Positions 1 to 5,892 of a stretch of 5,918 nt of DNA are shown piece by piece. The notes below the pieces were generated by a model, which had not been told where the DNA came from, searched no databases, and was given only the letters and a program-made list of their open reading frames with translations. Position numbers and translations under genes: made by a program. Position 1 is the first letter of the stretch. The number at the start of each line of letters is the position of its first letter. Source of the DNA: an uncultured Acidaminococcus sp. (GTDB lineage: Bacteria; Bacillota; Negativicutes; Acidaminococcales; Acidaminococcaceae); NCBI GenBank assembly GCA_905213155.1, contig CAJMHI010000073.1, positions 1 through 5,918 of the forward strand. The letters run 5' to 3'.

Positions 1-35
1 AGTAGGCAAATTGGGTGACTTACAAAGTGTTCAAT

Positions 36-64
36 TTGATATTGCAATTTAGGTTTTCTTTAAA
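36..64 (+). promoter_or_regulatory. Possible sigma-A promoter of the sigma-54 activator gene
   Basis: A TTGATA (36-41) and a TTTAAA (59-64) are separated by 17 nt, matching the sigma-A -35 and -10 hexamers at 5/6 and 4/6 positions. They lie about 70 nt upstream of the chosen start at 137. A second -10-like hexamer, GATAAT, is at 71-76 but has only a poor -35 at the right distance. The region is AT-rich throughout, so chance matches are likely. I find no -24/-12 (GG-N10-GC) element here on either strand. Confidence 0.35.
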
Positions 65-122
65 CTGAATGATAATAAGGAAAAATATGCCAATTTTTGA
101 TGCACCCGCAAAATTTAAATGC

Positions 123-127
123 AGGAG
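123..127 (+). promoter_or_regulatory. Ribosome binding site that sets the activator start at 137
   Basis: AGGAG at 123-127 is followed by 9 nt and then ATG at 137. The in-frame ATG at 119 lies upstream of this site and the one at 128 is directly against it, so neither can use it. The protein therefore most likely starts Met-Asp-Pro-Tyr at 137. Confidence 0.8.
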
Positions 128-136
128 ATGATATTT

Positions 137-1552
137 ATGGATCCGTATACGAAGCTCTTGGAAACCGCTGTTGATAAACTAGAGCAAGCGGTATACTTAT
201 TTGACGCAGAGGGCAAGGCCATTTTTCTAAATAAGAAAGCACGGGAAAATATGGGCCTGTCAGAACAACTCACTTACGTTGGCAGGCATGTCAGCAGTAT
301 GGAAACCTTAACCCACGAGGAAAGCTCTATTTTAACCTGCATTGCGACCAAGCAGGAAGTCCACAACCGGCTCAGTAATTACCAGAACGCCTCTGGGAAA
401 GAATTGTATACGTACAATACCGCATATCCCATTTTCTCCAAAGGGCAGCTCATTGCTGCAGTGGATTTTGAAGAAGATGTATTTCTTTTGGAAAAAAGGC
501 GGCAAATTATTGAGTCCTTACAGGAGCAGGCCCGCCAGGCAGTGGTGACCCAAGGAATCAAGAAGCCCCGGCAATATACCTTGGAAAACCTGATTGGTCA
601 TTCCCCTGTACTGTTGGATTTAAAAAAGACCATCCAGAAGGTGGCCCCTCAGGACAGTCATATCTTAATCGTAGGTGATACTGGCACCGGGAAAGAAATC
701 GTGGCCCAGAGTATCCATGCCCTGAGCCGCCGTAAGAATCACCCCTTGGTTGTATTAAATTGCGCTGCTGTACCAGAAACTTTAGTAGAAAGCATTTTGT
801 TTGGTACGGTAAAAGGTGCCTATACTGGAGCCACTAACCGGGAAGGATTATTTGAGGCTGCTAATGGAGGTACATTATTTCTGGACGAGCTCAATTCCAT
901 GACTCTTACTATGCAGGCTAAGTTATTAAGGGTACTACAGGAAGGCGTCTTCCGCCGGGTAGGGGAAAATCTTGAACGGCATGTCGATATACGTGTGATT
1001 TCCACATGCAACGAAGATCCTTTTTCGCTGATACAGAATAAAAAATTACGGGAAGATTTATTTTATCGTCTGGCGACCATGGTGCTCAAAGTACCTTCTC
1101 TGCGGGAACGCGTAGAAGACTTGGAGGAACTCTGCTTTTATCATTTGCAACAAGTGGCCCCCAACTATGCTTTATCGCTCACTCGGATTGCCCCCCAGGC
1201 GTTATGGCTCTTGCAGCAATATGCCTGGCCCGGAAACGTACGAGAACTCTTCCACGTACTAGATTATGCCTCAAACCTGGCGGAGGGACAAGAACTCACA
1301 GCCGACTTGCTCCCGTCCTATATTTTTCCTCAATCAACATTCCCTGGCAAGCAAAAAACAACGGTAGAAAATAAAATTGTACCAAATGCTACATCCGGCA
1401 CGCTGGCAGAACAAATGGCCTGCTACGAAATACAAATTTTAGAAGGAACCCTTCGCCGTAACCATGGTAATATTACACAAAGTGCCAAAGTGCTAGGCCT
1501 TGCACGGCAAAACCTGCAATACCGCCTACGAAAATACCAAATTCAATATTGA
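137..1552 (+). CDS. Sigma-54-dependent transcriptional activator, RocR-like (PAS / AAA+ / Fis-type HTH)
   Basis: This is a bacterial enhancer-binding protein of 471 residues. It would use ATP hydrolysis to open promoters bound by RNA polymerase carrying sigma-54 (RpoN). Residues 5-115 look like a PAS sensor domain, followed by a helical linker (about 115-145). The AAA+ domain follows, with Walker A GDTGTGK at 180-186, the sigma-54 contact loop GAYTGA at 227-232, Walker B GGTLFLDE at 244-251, REDLFYR with putative arginine fingers (Arg305, Arg311), and WPGNVREL with the sensor II arginine (Arg369). The last 40 residues hold a Fis-type helix-turn-helix (ITQSAKVLGLARQNLQYRL). Wording such as LFGTVKGAYTGA and FEAANGGTLFLDELN resembles the RocR/BkdR branch, which controls amino-acid catabolism. 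The ligand and target genes are not visible; the target probably lies left of the window. The family is certain, the specific role is not. Confidence 0.93.
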   Translation: MDPYTKLLETAVDKLEQAVYLFDAEGKAIFLNKKARENMGLSEQLTYVGRHVSSMETLTHEESSILTCIATKQEVHNRLSNYQNASGKELYTYNTAYPIFSKGQLIAAVDFEEDVFLLEKRRQIIESLQEQARQAVVTQGIKKPRQYTLENLIGHSPVLLDLKKTIQKVAPQDSHILIVGDTGTGKEIVAQSIHALSRRKNHPLVVLNCAAVPETLVESILFGTVKGAYTGATNREGLFEAANGGTLFLDELNSMTLTMQAKLLRVLQEGVFRRVGENLERHVDIRVISTCNEDPFSLIQNKKLREDLFYRLATMVLKVPSLRERVEDLEELCFYHLQQVAPNYALSLTRIAPQALWLLQQYAWPGNVRELFHVLDYASNLAEGQELTADLLPSYIFPQSTFPGKQKTTVENKIVPNATSGTLAEQMACYEIQILEGTLRRNHGNITQSAKVLGLARQNLQYRLRKYQIQY

Positions 1553-1553
1553 A

Positions 1554-1586
1554 AAGGGGTACTGCACTCACAATGCAGTACCCCTT
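1554..1586. terminator. Bidirectional hairpin terminator between convergent genes
   Basis: A perfect 13-bp inverted repeat, AAGGGGTACTGCA (1554-1566) and TGCAGTACCCCTT (1574-1586), encloses a 7-nt loop. It begins 2 nt after the stop codon of the plus-strand activator and lies 17 nt beyond the stop of the minus-strand exported-protein gene. Read on the minus strand, the stem is followed by TTTTC, so it is a reasonable intrinsic terminator for the dapL transcript. Read on the plus strand, the stem ends in CCCCTT and runs into T/C-rich sequence, a weaker tail. It probably insulates both transcription units. Confidence 0.82.
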
Positions 1587-1603
1587 CACTACTTCTCAAA
1601 AAA

Positions 1604-2056
1604 TTATTTCTTTGCTGTATTCTGCTGGGCAGCGGGTGTTTCCTTAACTTCTACCGGAAGTACGTTCACACCCTGGAGCAGCGCTTTCTTGCCGCTTGTT
1701 ACAAAAACAAAAGTCAATTGCACATTAGGAGCTTTCTGGGCTTTGCCGAGGTAGATCAATCGGTCAGCGTCCGTAAATTTATCCAGCCGGGCCAGCTTAA
1801 CATCGCTCATTCTTCCCAGTTGGGTCGTTACCCCTTTTTGCATATTGGTAAGCGCCTGGGCCGTAAAGTTTTTGCTCAATTCTTTAGTAAAAGAAGGTGT
1901 CAGTTCTGTTAATTGGCCCTTTCCCTGGAGCAAATCCACCACTTTCGCCGCTGTGCTTTCTTCCTGTGCGAGTAAGTCACTTGCCGGACTGGCAAAGCCA
2001 AGACTGGTCATTCCCATCGTCAAAACCGCTGTCAACGCCAAGATAAGTTTTTTCAT
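1604..2056 (-). CDS. Small exported protein of unknown function, downstream of dapL
   Basis: The 150-residue product begins with a typical Sec signal peptide: Met-Lys-Lys, a hydrophobic core (residues 4-20) and possible signal peptidase I sites after Ala22 (GFA) or Ala25 (SPA). No lipobox cysteine is present, so it should be released to the envelope or exterior. The mature part of about 125 residues is mostly helical at first (residues 26-80), then contains beta-like stretches (VQLTFVFVT at 112-120; ALLQGVNVLPVEV at 125-137) and a polar Ala/Gln/Lys tail. The layout is reminiscent of small NTF2-like or DUF3887-type secreted proteins, but I do not recognise the family and give no function. The start is supported by AAGGAG at 2067-2072, 10 nt upstream. 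It lies 18 nt after the dapL stop, so it is probably co-transcribed with dapL and ends at the shared hairpin. Confidence 0.8.
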   Translation of the reverse strand: MKKLILALTAVLTMGMTSLGFASPASDLLAQEESTAAKVVDLLQGKGQLTELTPSFTKELSKNFTAQALTNMQKGVTTQLGRMSDVKLARLDKFTDADRLIYLGKAQKAPNVQLTFVFVTSGKKALLQGVNVLPVEVKETPAAQQNTAKK

Positions 2057-2074
2057 GTTCTTCGGTCTCCTTTT

Positions 2075-3274
2075 TTAGATAGTATCTTTTGCAATCCGTT
2101 CCATCGCTTCTTTGGTGCCTTCGTGGGTACCAAAAGCGGAAAGCCGCAGGTATCCTTCCCCCATGGTTCCAAATCCAGCACCAGGAGTACCTACGATGGC
2201 AAGATCATTGAGCAAATGATTAAAATAGTCCCAGCTCTTCATCCCGCCAGGGCACCGCAGCCACACATAGGGAGAAAATTGACCGCCGTAGTACTGATAT
2301 CTTTTTTTATCAAAGGTTTCCATCATCATGCGGGCATTTTCCCGGTAATAGGACAGCATCTCTTCGCACTGTTTTTCTCCCAGCATGCTCATCGCCGCTT
2401 CCGCCCCTCTTTGGACGATATAGTTAACACCGTTAAACTTGGTGGTTTGGCGGCGCAGCCACATTTTATTCAGGCTCATTACCTTGCCTTCCGGGGTCTT
2501 TCGCAGCAATTGCTGCGGTACGACGGTGTAGCCGCACCGGGTTCCGGTAAATCCAGCAGTCTTGGAAAAAGAGCAGAATTCAATGGCGCACTCTTTTGCA
2601 CCAGGAATTACATAAATACTCCGTGGCATGTCCGGATCTGTGATAAAAGCTTCATACGCTGCATCATACAGGATAACGGCATTGTGCTCCTGGGCATAGG
2701 CTACCCATTTCGCAAGTTGTTCCTTGGTATAAGCCGCCCCCGTGGGATTATTGGGAGAACACAAATAAATGATATCTGCATGGATAGCAGGATCCGGCAT
2801 GGGCAGAAAATCATTTTCTGGGCTCCCTTCCATATACAGGATTTGACGGCCCCGCATCACGTTGGTATCCACGTACACCGGGTACACCGGATCGGGCACA
2901 AGGATGATATTGCTGTCGTCAAATATATCGGTGATGTTGCCGCAATCACTTTTGGCTCCATCGCTGATAAAGACGTCTTTTGTGTCCAGGTCGACGCCGT
3001 GACGCACATAATACTTTACAATGGCATCGTGCAGGAATTCATACCCTTGTTCAGGACCATAGCCGCGAAAAGTACTCTTGCATCCCATTTCATTCACGGC
3101 TTTCCGCATGGCATCAACCACCACCGGGGCCAATGGCAGGGTCACATCCCCAATACCCATTTTAATCAGTTTCTTTTCTGGATGGGCTGCCGTAAATTCC
3201 CGTACCCGGGCTGCAATATCAGTAAACAGATAGCTCTGCTTTAACTGTACAAAATTACCATTGACAAGTGCCAT
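2075..3274 (-). CDS. dapL: LL-diaminopimelate aminotransferase
   Basis: This cytoplasmic PLP enzyme (EC 2.6.1.83, class I/II aminotransferase fold) transfers the amino group of glutamate to tetrahydrodipicolinate, giving LL-diaminopimelate in one step and bypassing the succinylase and acetylase routes. The 399-residue length fits the family (about 400-410). Diagnostic stretches are the N-terminal NFVQLKQSYLFTDIA, KMGIGDVTLPLAP (about 38-50), FRGYGPEQGYEFL (about 69-81), SDGAKSD (about 104-110), PNNPTGA with the cofactor-contacting Asn176, YDAAYEAF with Asp204 and Tyr207, the PLP-binding Lys238 in SFSKTAGFTGTRCGY, and a C-terminal substrate-carboxylate Arg377 in YLRLSAFG. An in-frame ATG 21 nt further upstream (3295) is rejected because AAAGGAG lies between the two. 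The neighbour dapF encodes the next enzyme of the pathway. A strong promoter lies about 55-80 nt upstream, and there is no riboswitch-sized leader. Confidence 0.97.
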   Translation of the reverse strand: MALVNGNFVQLKQSYLFTDIAARVREFTAAHPEKKLIKMGIGDVTLPLAPVVVDAMRKAVNEMGCKSTFRGYGPEQGYEFLHDAIVKYYVRHGVDLDTKDVFISDGAKSDCGNITDIFDDSNIILVPDPVYPVYVDTNVMRGRQILYMEGSPENDFLPMPDPAIHADIIYLCSPNNPTGAAYTKEQLAKWVAYAQEHNAVILYDAAYEAFITDPDMPRSIYVIPGAKECAIEFCSFSKTAGFTGTRCGYTVVPQQLLRKTPEGKVMSLNKMWLRRQTTKFNGVNYIVQRGAEAAMSMLGEKQCEEMLSYYRENARMMMETFDKKRYQYYGGQFSPYVWLRCPGGMKSWDYFNHLLNDLAIVGTPGAGFGTMGEGYLRLSAFGTHEGTKEAMERIAKDTI

Positions 3275-3282
3275 AGGAACAA

Positions 3283-3289
3283 CTCCTTT
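3283..3289 (-). promoter_or_regulatory. Ribosome binding site that sets the dapL start at 3274
   Basis: AAAGGAG, read on the minus strand, is followed by 8 nt and ATG at 3274-3272. It falls inside the reading frame opened by the upstream ATG at 3295, so that longer start is unlikely. The resulting N-terminus, Met-Ala-Leu-Val-Asn, is the usual one for DapL proteins. Confidence 0.85.
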
Positions 3290-3327
3290 ATGCAAAACAT
3301 TTCTTCCATATTCTGGAACACCTTTTT

Positions 3328-3356
3328 ATTGTAAAGGCAGGCGTTCATTCTGTCAA
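3328..3356 (-). promoter_or_regulatory. Strong sigma-A promoter of dapL
   Basis: On the minus strand a perfect TTGACA (3351-3356) is followed after exactly 17 nt by TACAAT (3328-3333), 5/6 to the -10 consensus. Transcription would start near 3321, leaving a leader of about 45 nt before the dapL ATG. That is too short for a lysine riboswitch or T-box. The promoter starts just 18 nt beyond the dapF stop codon and is overlapped by repeats that look like an operator. Confidence 0.8.
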
Positions 3357-3367
3357 TGAAGGCAGGC
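3334..3367. repeat. Nested direct and inverted repeats over the dapL -35 region (putative operator)
   Basis: AAGGCAGGC occurs exactly twice, at 3334-3342 and 3359-3367, with starts 25 bp apart. Between and slightly overlapping them is a perfect inverted repeat, TTCATT (3344-3349) and AATGAA (3355-3360), with a 5-bp spacer. On the minus strand the first 9-mer abuts the -10 box, the inverted repeat spans the -35 box, and the second 9-mer lies just upstream of it. This placement fits a repressor or activator site, but the factor is unknown. Confidence 0.5.
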
Positions 3368-3373
3368 CGTCTT

Positions 3374-4246
3374 TCACAAAGAATCCGGGATTTCCATTTC
3401 TCCTTCAAATACGGTCTCGGCGGGGCCTTTCAAGATGACCTGGTCATCTTCCTGGACTTTTACTTGCAGTCTCCCCCCGTTTACATCTACCGTGAGGTAT
3501 TCATTTACTTTCCCCGCTTTGTGCAGCCGGATACAGCTATAGGCCACCGCACAAGCCCCTGTCCCGCAGGCCCAGGTTTCCCCGCTGCCTCTTTCCCAAA
3601 CTCTAAATTTCACGTGATTGGGACCCAGAATCTGAACAAATTCTACATTCACCCGTTCCGGGAACCAGGAAGAATGCTCCATGACAGGCCCTTTTTCTGC
3701 CACAGGAGCATGCGCTACGTTGTCTACAAAGGTGACAAAATGAGGATTCCCCATGCTTACGGCAGATCCCCTCACAGTAAATTGAGTCCCGTCTGAAGCA
3801 GTAAATACAAGTTTCTCATCCAGCAAGGCATTCCCTTCCCACTGCACGGGCACTTGTTTAGGAGCAATAATCGCCTTGCCCATATCCACTTCTGCCAATT
3901 CTACCTTGCCGTTGTTAACGGTAACATGAATGGTTTTGATTCCAGCCAATGTTTCCAGGGTAAAAGTTGTTTTCTCAGTCAAGCCTTTATCATAAACGTA
4001 TTTGGCAATACATCGGGTACCGTTGCCACACATCTTTCCTTCCGACCCGTCGGCATTATACATACGCATACGAAAATCGGCTTTATCCGACGGGCAAATG
4101 CAGATAAGGCCGTCACTTCCGATGCCAAAACGGCGGTGGCTTACCAGTTTGGCAAGTTTTTCCGGTTCTTTCAGCAGGTGTTCCAGGCAATTTACATATA
4201 CATAGTCATTGCCACACCCGTGCATTTTAGTAAATCTCAGTTTCAT
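3374..4246 (-). CDS. dapF: Diaminopimelate epimerase
   Basis: This cofactor-independent cytoplasmic enzyme (EC 5.1.1.7) interconverts LL- and meso-diaminopimelate with two cysteines acting as acid and base. The 290-residue product has the two symmetric family halves. KMHGCGNDYVYVN is near the N-terminus with the conserved substrate-binding Asn, followed by RRFGIGSDGLI (about 38-48), the first catalytic Cys73 in MCGNGTRC, SMGNPHFVTFVD (about 164-175), ERGSGETWACGTGACA with the second catalytic Cys227, and a C-terminal NGGRLQV. All key residues are intact. An upstream in-frame ATG at 4285 is rejected because the AGGAGG motif lies between the two starts and conserved homology begins at Met-Lys-Leu. 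It has its own promoter. The dapL gene for the preceding enzyme follows 99 nt downstream on the same strand without a visible terminator, so partial operon read-through is likely. Confidence 0.97.
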   Translation of the reverse strand: MKLRFTKMHGCGNDYVYVNCLEHLLKEPEKLAKLVSHRRFGIGSDGLICICPSDKADFRMRMYNADGSEGKMCGNGTRCIAKYVYDKGLTEKTTFTLETLAGIKTIHVTVNNGKVELAEVDMGKAIIAPKQVPVQWEGNALLDEKLVFTASDGTQFTVRGSAVSMGNPHFVTFVDNVAHAPVAEKGPVMEHSSWFPERVNVEFVQILGPNHVKFRVWERGSGETWACGTGACAVAYSCIRLHKAGKVNEYLTVDVNGGRLQVKVQEDDQVILKGPAETVFEGEMEIPDSL

Positions 4247-4259
4247 AAGCGCTCTGTTT

Positions 4260-4264
4260 CCTCC
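4260..4264 (-). promoter_or_regulatory. Ribosome binding site of dapF with long spacing
   Basis: GGAGG, part of CAGGAGG on the minus strand, lies 13 nt before the ATG at 4246. This is longer than the usual 5-10 nt. No in-frame ATG, GTG or TTG lies closer, and the conserved N-terminus of DapF starts at this ATG, so the start is still the best choice. Confidence 0.7.
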
Positions 4265-4289
4265 TGCAATAAATAGATGCCGCAACTGT

Positions 4290-4318
4290 ATTGTACTTCA
4301 TTCGAAAATTACTGTAAA
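4290..4318 (-). promoter_or_regulatory. Sigma-A promoter of dapF
   Basis: On the minus strand TTTACA (4313-4318) and TACAAT (4290-4295) are separated by exactly 17 nt, each matching consensus at 5/6 positions. The predicted start near 4283 gives a leader of roughly 37 nt. The spacer contains TTCATTC (plus-strand reading, 4297-4303), a 7-mer also present in the dapL promoter spacer at 3344-3350. The promoter lies in the 130-nt gap after the metallophosphoesterase gene, which suggests dapF begins a new transcription unit. Confidence 0.72.
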
Positions 4319-4341
4319 TCAAAAACCTTTTTTAAAGCAAT

Positions 4342-4362
4342 GGGATGTCCGCAAAGGCACCC
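4342..4362 (-). terminator. Weak candidate terminator after the metallophosphoesterase gene
   Basis: On the minus strand GGGTGCC (4362-4356) can pair with GGACATCCC (4350-4342) around a 5-nt loop, with two single-base bulges. A short TTT and then an A-tract follow, not a clean U-run. It is the only hairpin found between the phosphoesterase stop and the dapF promoter. It may reduce read-through into dapF, but the structure is imperfect. Confidence 0.25.
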
Positions 4363-4376
4363 TCGTAGTTCGTTTC

Positions 4377-5699
4377 TCATTTTTTTATTTCAGCCTTGTC
4401 CAGCACGGTTCCATCAGGGAGATAACAGGTTAGTGTTAGACTATCTTTTTCTTTATCCATGATCATATAATTATCCGTTTCCGGCTGCGGCGCAACGTAT
4501 AGATCCAAAGCATGTTGTTTCCACAGCTCAGGATAGCGCACATTCCCCGCTACGCCAGTAATGATATATAACGGCCCTGCCGGATCCCGCACAAAGTTTT
4601 TAATATGGCCCCGGTTCCGATATGTATGGAGATGCGCCGACAGAACTAGATCCACACTATAAGCATCAAAAAGCGGCATCCAGATTTTCCCCTCATCACT
4701 AAAACCCTCTCCCCGTTTCCCATACCTAGCATTTTTTAAGTTGGGGTTAAAAGCATACTGCAAGGGATCTTTGTGCATCAACACGATATTCCATTTTTTC
4801 TTATGCTGCGCCATATCCTTCCGGAACCACTCCAATTCATCCTTCAACAAATTGGGTTCAAAGTCTTTCATTTCCGTAAACATAGTATCCAGCACAACGA
4901 AATGCACATCCCCGACATCGTAAGAATAAAAGCGGTTAGGATATTGCGAATAGCCATTATCCGGTAAACTGAACAATTGCATATACGCTTCCGGCCGACG
5001 TACTTTCCAATCCAAGGTATAAGTTTCATGATTTCCCATTACCGTTACAGCAGGAATTTTTTCTGCAAAAGGCTGCACCACACCAAACCAAGCATTCCAC
5101 TGACTGGCATCCTGTCCGTTATCCACCAAGTCTCCCATATTAATAAAAAATGTGGCATCAGGATTACGTTGCCAGGCAGCGTCCGCAGTCCGCTTCCAAA
5201 CGTTATAGTCACTGGACTGAGAATCCGGAAACACCATGGCCTTAAAAGAATCGCCCGAAAAAGCAGCCATAGGCATCCATGGGGTTGCCTTCTTGCCAGT
5301 GCGTATGCGATATTCATACTGCCCACCCGGCGTAAGTCCAGAAATCTGCACCGTATGAATATATGTTTCTTTCCCTGCATCTTGATATAATTCTTCTCTT
5401 TGAGGGAACGCTTTATGATCTGGACTCTTTTTATTTCGTAGCTCCACTACAGCATTTTGCTCAGAAAAATTAGACTGCCACATGATTACCCTGCTGTGAG
5501 AAGGATCTGCTGTCATCACCTGGCGTATATTAAAAACTTCTGTCCCGCTGACAAGGTCATAATGCACGGCCTGCGACCAGCCCCAATGAAGTGCTTCCAT
5601 AAAAGACCGTTTTATATTGCCAGGCGCAAACTGAAACACTAGTGCCAGCCCAATCGCAGTTGCACCCAGTATTCCAAGGATTTTATTTCGTAGTTTCAT
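4377..5699 (-). CDS. Membrane-anchored metallophosphoesterase, purple-acid-phosphatase-like
   Basis: The 440-residue product starts with a signal anchor or signal peptide (basic MKLRNK, then a hydrophobic stretch at about 7-24) without a clear cleavage site or lipobox, so it probably acts outside the membrane. Residues about 55-150 look like the fibronectin-III-type domain typical of purple acid phosphatases (SRVIMWQS; HTVQISGLTPGGQYEYRIRTG). The calcineurin-like catalytic domain follows, with metal motifs in order: DSQ (159-161), GDLVD (189-193), GNHE (222-225), MHKD with His309, and AHLH with His356 and His358. The set is complete, so a two-metal phosphoesterase is expected. The plant and animal enzymes have a Tyr ligand in the second motif (GDxxY), but here that residue is Asp193, so an iron-tyrosinate purple centre is not expected. 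Substrate is unknown. The start has only a weak GGTGAG, 5 nt upstream. It lies between an rRNA operon end and dapF, with no functional link visible. Confidence 0.9.
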   Translation of the reverse strand: MKLRNKILGILGATAIGLALVFQFAPGNIKRSFMEALHWGWSQAVHYDLVSGTEVFNIRQVMTADPSHSRVIMWQSNFSEQNAVVELRNKKSPDHKAFPQREELYQDAGKETYIHTVQISGLTPGGQYEYRIRTGKKATPWMPMAAFSGDSFKAMVFPDSQSSDYNVWKRTADAAWQRNPDATFFINMGDLVDNGQDASQWNAWFGVVQPFAEKIPAVTVMGNHETYTLDWKVRRPEAYMQLFSLPDNGYSQYPNRFYSYDVGDVHFVVLDTMFTEMKDFEPNLLKDELEWFRKDMAQHKKKWNIVLMHKDPLQYAFNPNLKNARYGKRGEGFSDEGKIWMPLFDAYSVDLVLSAHLHTYRNRGHIKNFVRDPAGPLYIITGVAGNVRYPELWKQHALDLYVAPQPETDNYMIMDKEKDSLTLTCYLPDGTVLDKAEIKK

Positions 5700-5857
5700 T
5701 TTTTCTCACCACTATAGTAAATTTAATAGAAAAAGCATACCATAGGCGGCTGAGGATGTGAAATACTTATTATGGAAGGGGCTCTATTGTCTGTACGTAT
5801 AGTGTGAAGAATAAGCTGCAATGTAAAACATATGCAAATTTTCTACAGATAGCAAAA
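5700..5857 (-). other. Intergenic region between rrn terminator and metallophosphoesterase gene
   Basis: This 158-nt gap contains no coding sequence I can support. It must hold the phosphoesterase promoter if the rRNA terminator is effective. Several AT-rich -10-like hexamers occur on the minus strand, for example TACTAT just upstream of the ribosome binding site, but none has a convincing -35 at 16-18 nt. I therefore do not assign a promoter. Confidence 0.4.
5705..5710 (-). promoter_or_regulatory. Weak ribosome binding site of the metallophosphoesterase gene
   Basis: GGTGAG on the minus strand sits 5 nt before the ATG at 5699. It is a poorer match to the anti-Shine-Dalgarno sequence than the sites before the other four genes, which suggests lower translation. 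No later in-frame start would keep the signal anchor, so 5699 is preferred. Confidence 0.45.
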
Positions 5858-5881
5858 GGCCCTGCACGTTTGTGCAGGGCC
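5858..5881 (-). terminator. Intrinsic terminator of the rRNA operon ending at the right edge
   Basis: A perfect 10-bp inverted repeat, GGCCCTGCAC (5858-5867) and GTGCAGGGCC (5872-5881), encloses a 4-nt loop. On the minus strand it is followed directly by TTTTGCTATC, giving a short U-run; on the plus strand no T-run follows. It lies about 11 nt after the apparent 3' end of a minus-strand 5S rRNA, the usual place for an rrn terminator. Confidence 0.88.
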
Positions 5882-5892
5882 AATCGTTTCTA

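Noticed and set aside
1..118. Sigma-54 (-24/-12) promoter in the activator leader, on either strand
   Set aside because: The closest candidate is TTGGCAT on the minus strand near 88-94, but the required GC 10 nt after the GG is absent. No other GG-N10-GC arrangement was found.
119..136. Upstream in-frame ATG codons at 119 and 128 as the activator start
   Set aside because: The AGGAG at 123-127 lies downstream of the first and immediately against the second. Only ATG 137 has proper spacing (9 nt).
2123..3244. A 373-codon open frame on the plus strand, antisense to dapL
   Set aside because: It lies entirely within dapL, has no ribosome binding site at a suitable distance, and its translation shows no recognisable domain. 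The opposite strand has every DapL signature, so this is a shadow frame.
3275..3327. Lysine riboswitch or T-box in the dapL leader
   Set aside because: With the strong promoter at 3328-3356 the leader is only about 45 nt, far too short, and no terminator/antiterminator pair is present. Only a small TTCCA-N5-TGGAA repeat (3304-3318) is seen.
3356..4276. Open frames on the plus strand across dapF (3356-3796 and 3854-4276)
   Set aside because: Both are antisense to a fully intact dapF and show no recognisable domain. They are shadows caused by codon composition.
4977..5390. Open frames on both strands inside the metallophosphoesterase gene (4977-5390 plus; 5045-5380 minus in another frame)
   Set aside because: The main frame carries all the metal-binding motifs without interruption. 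These alternatives have no start signals or family features.
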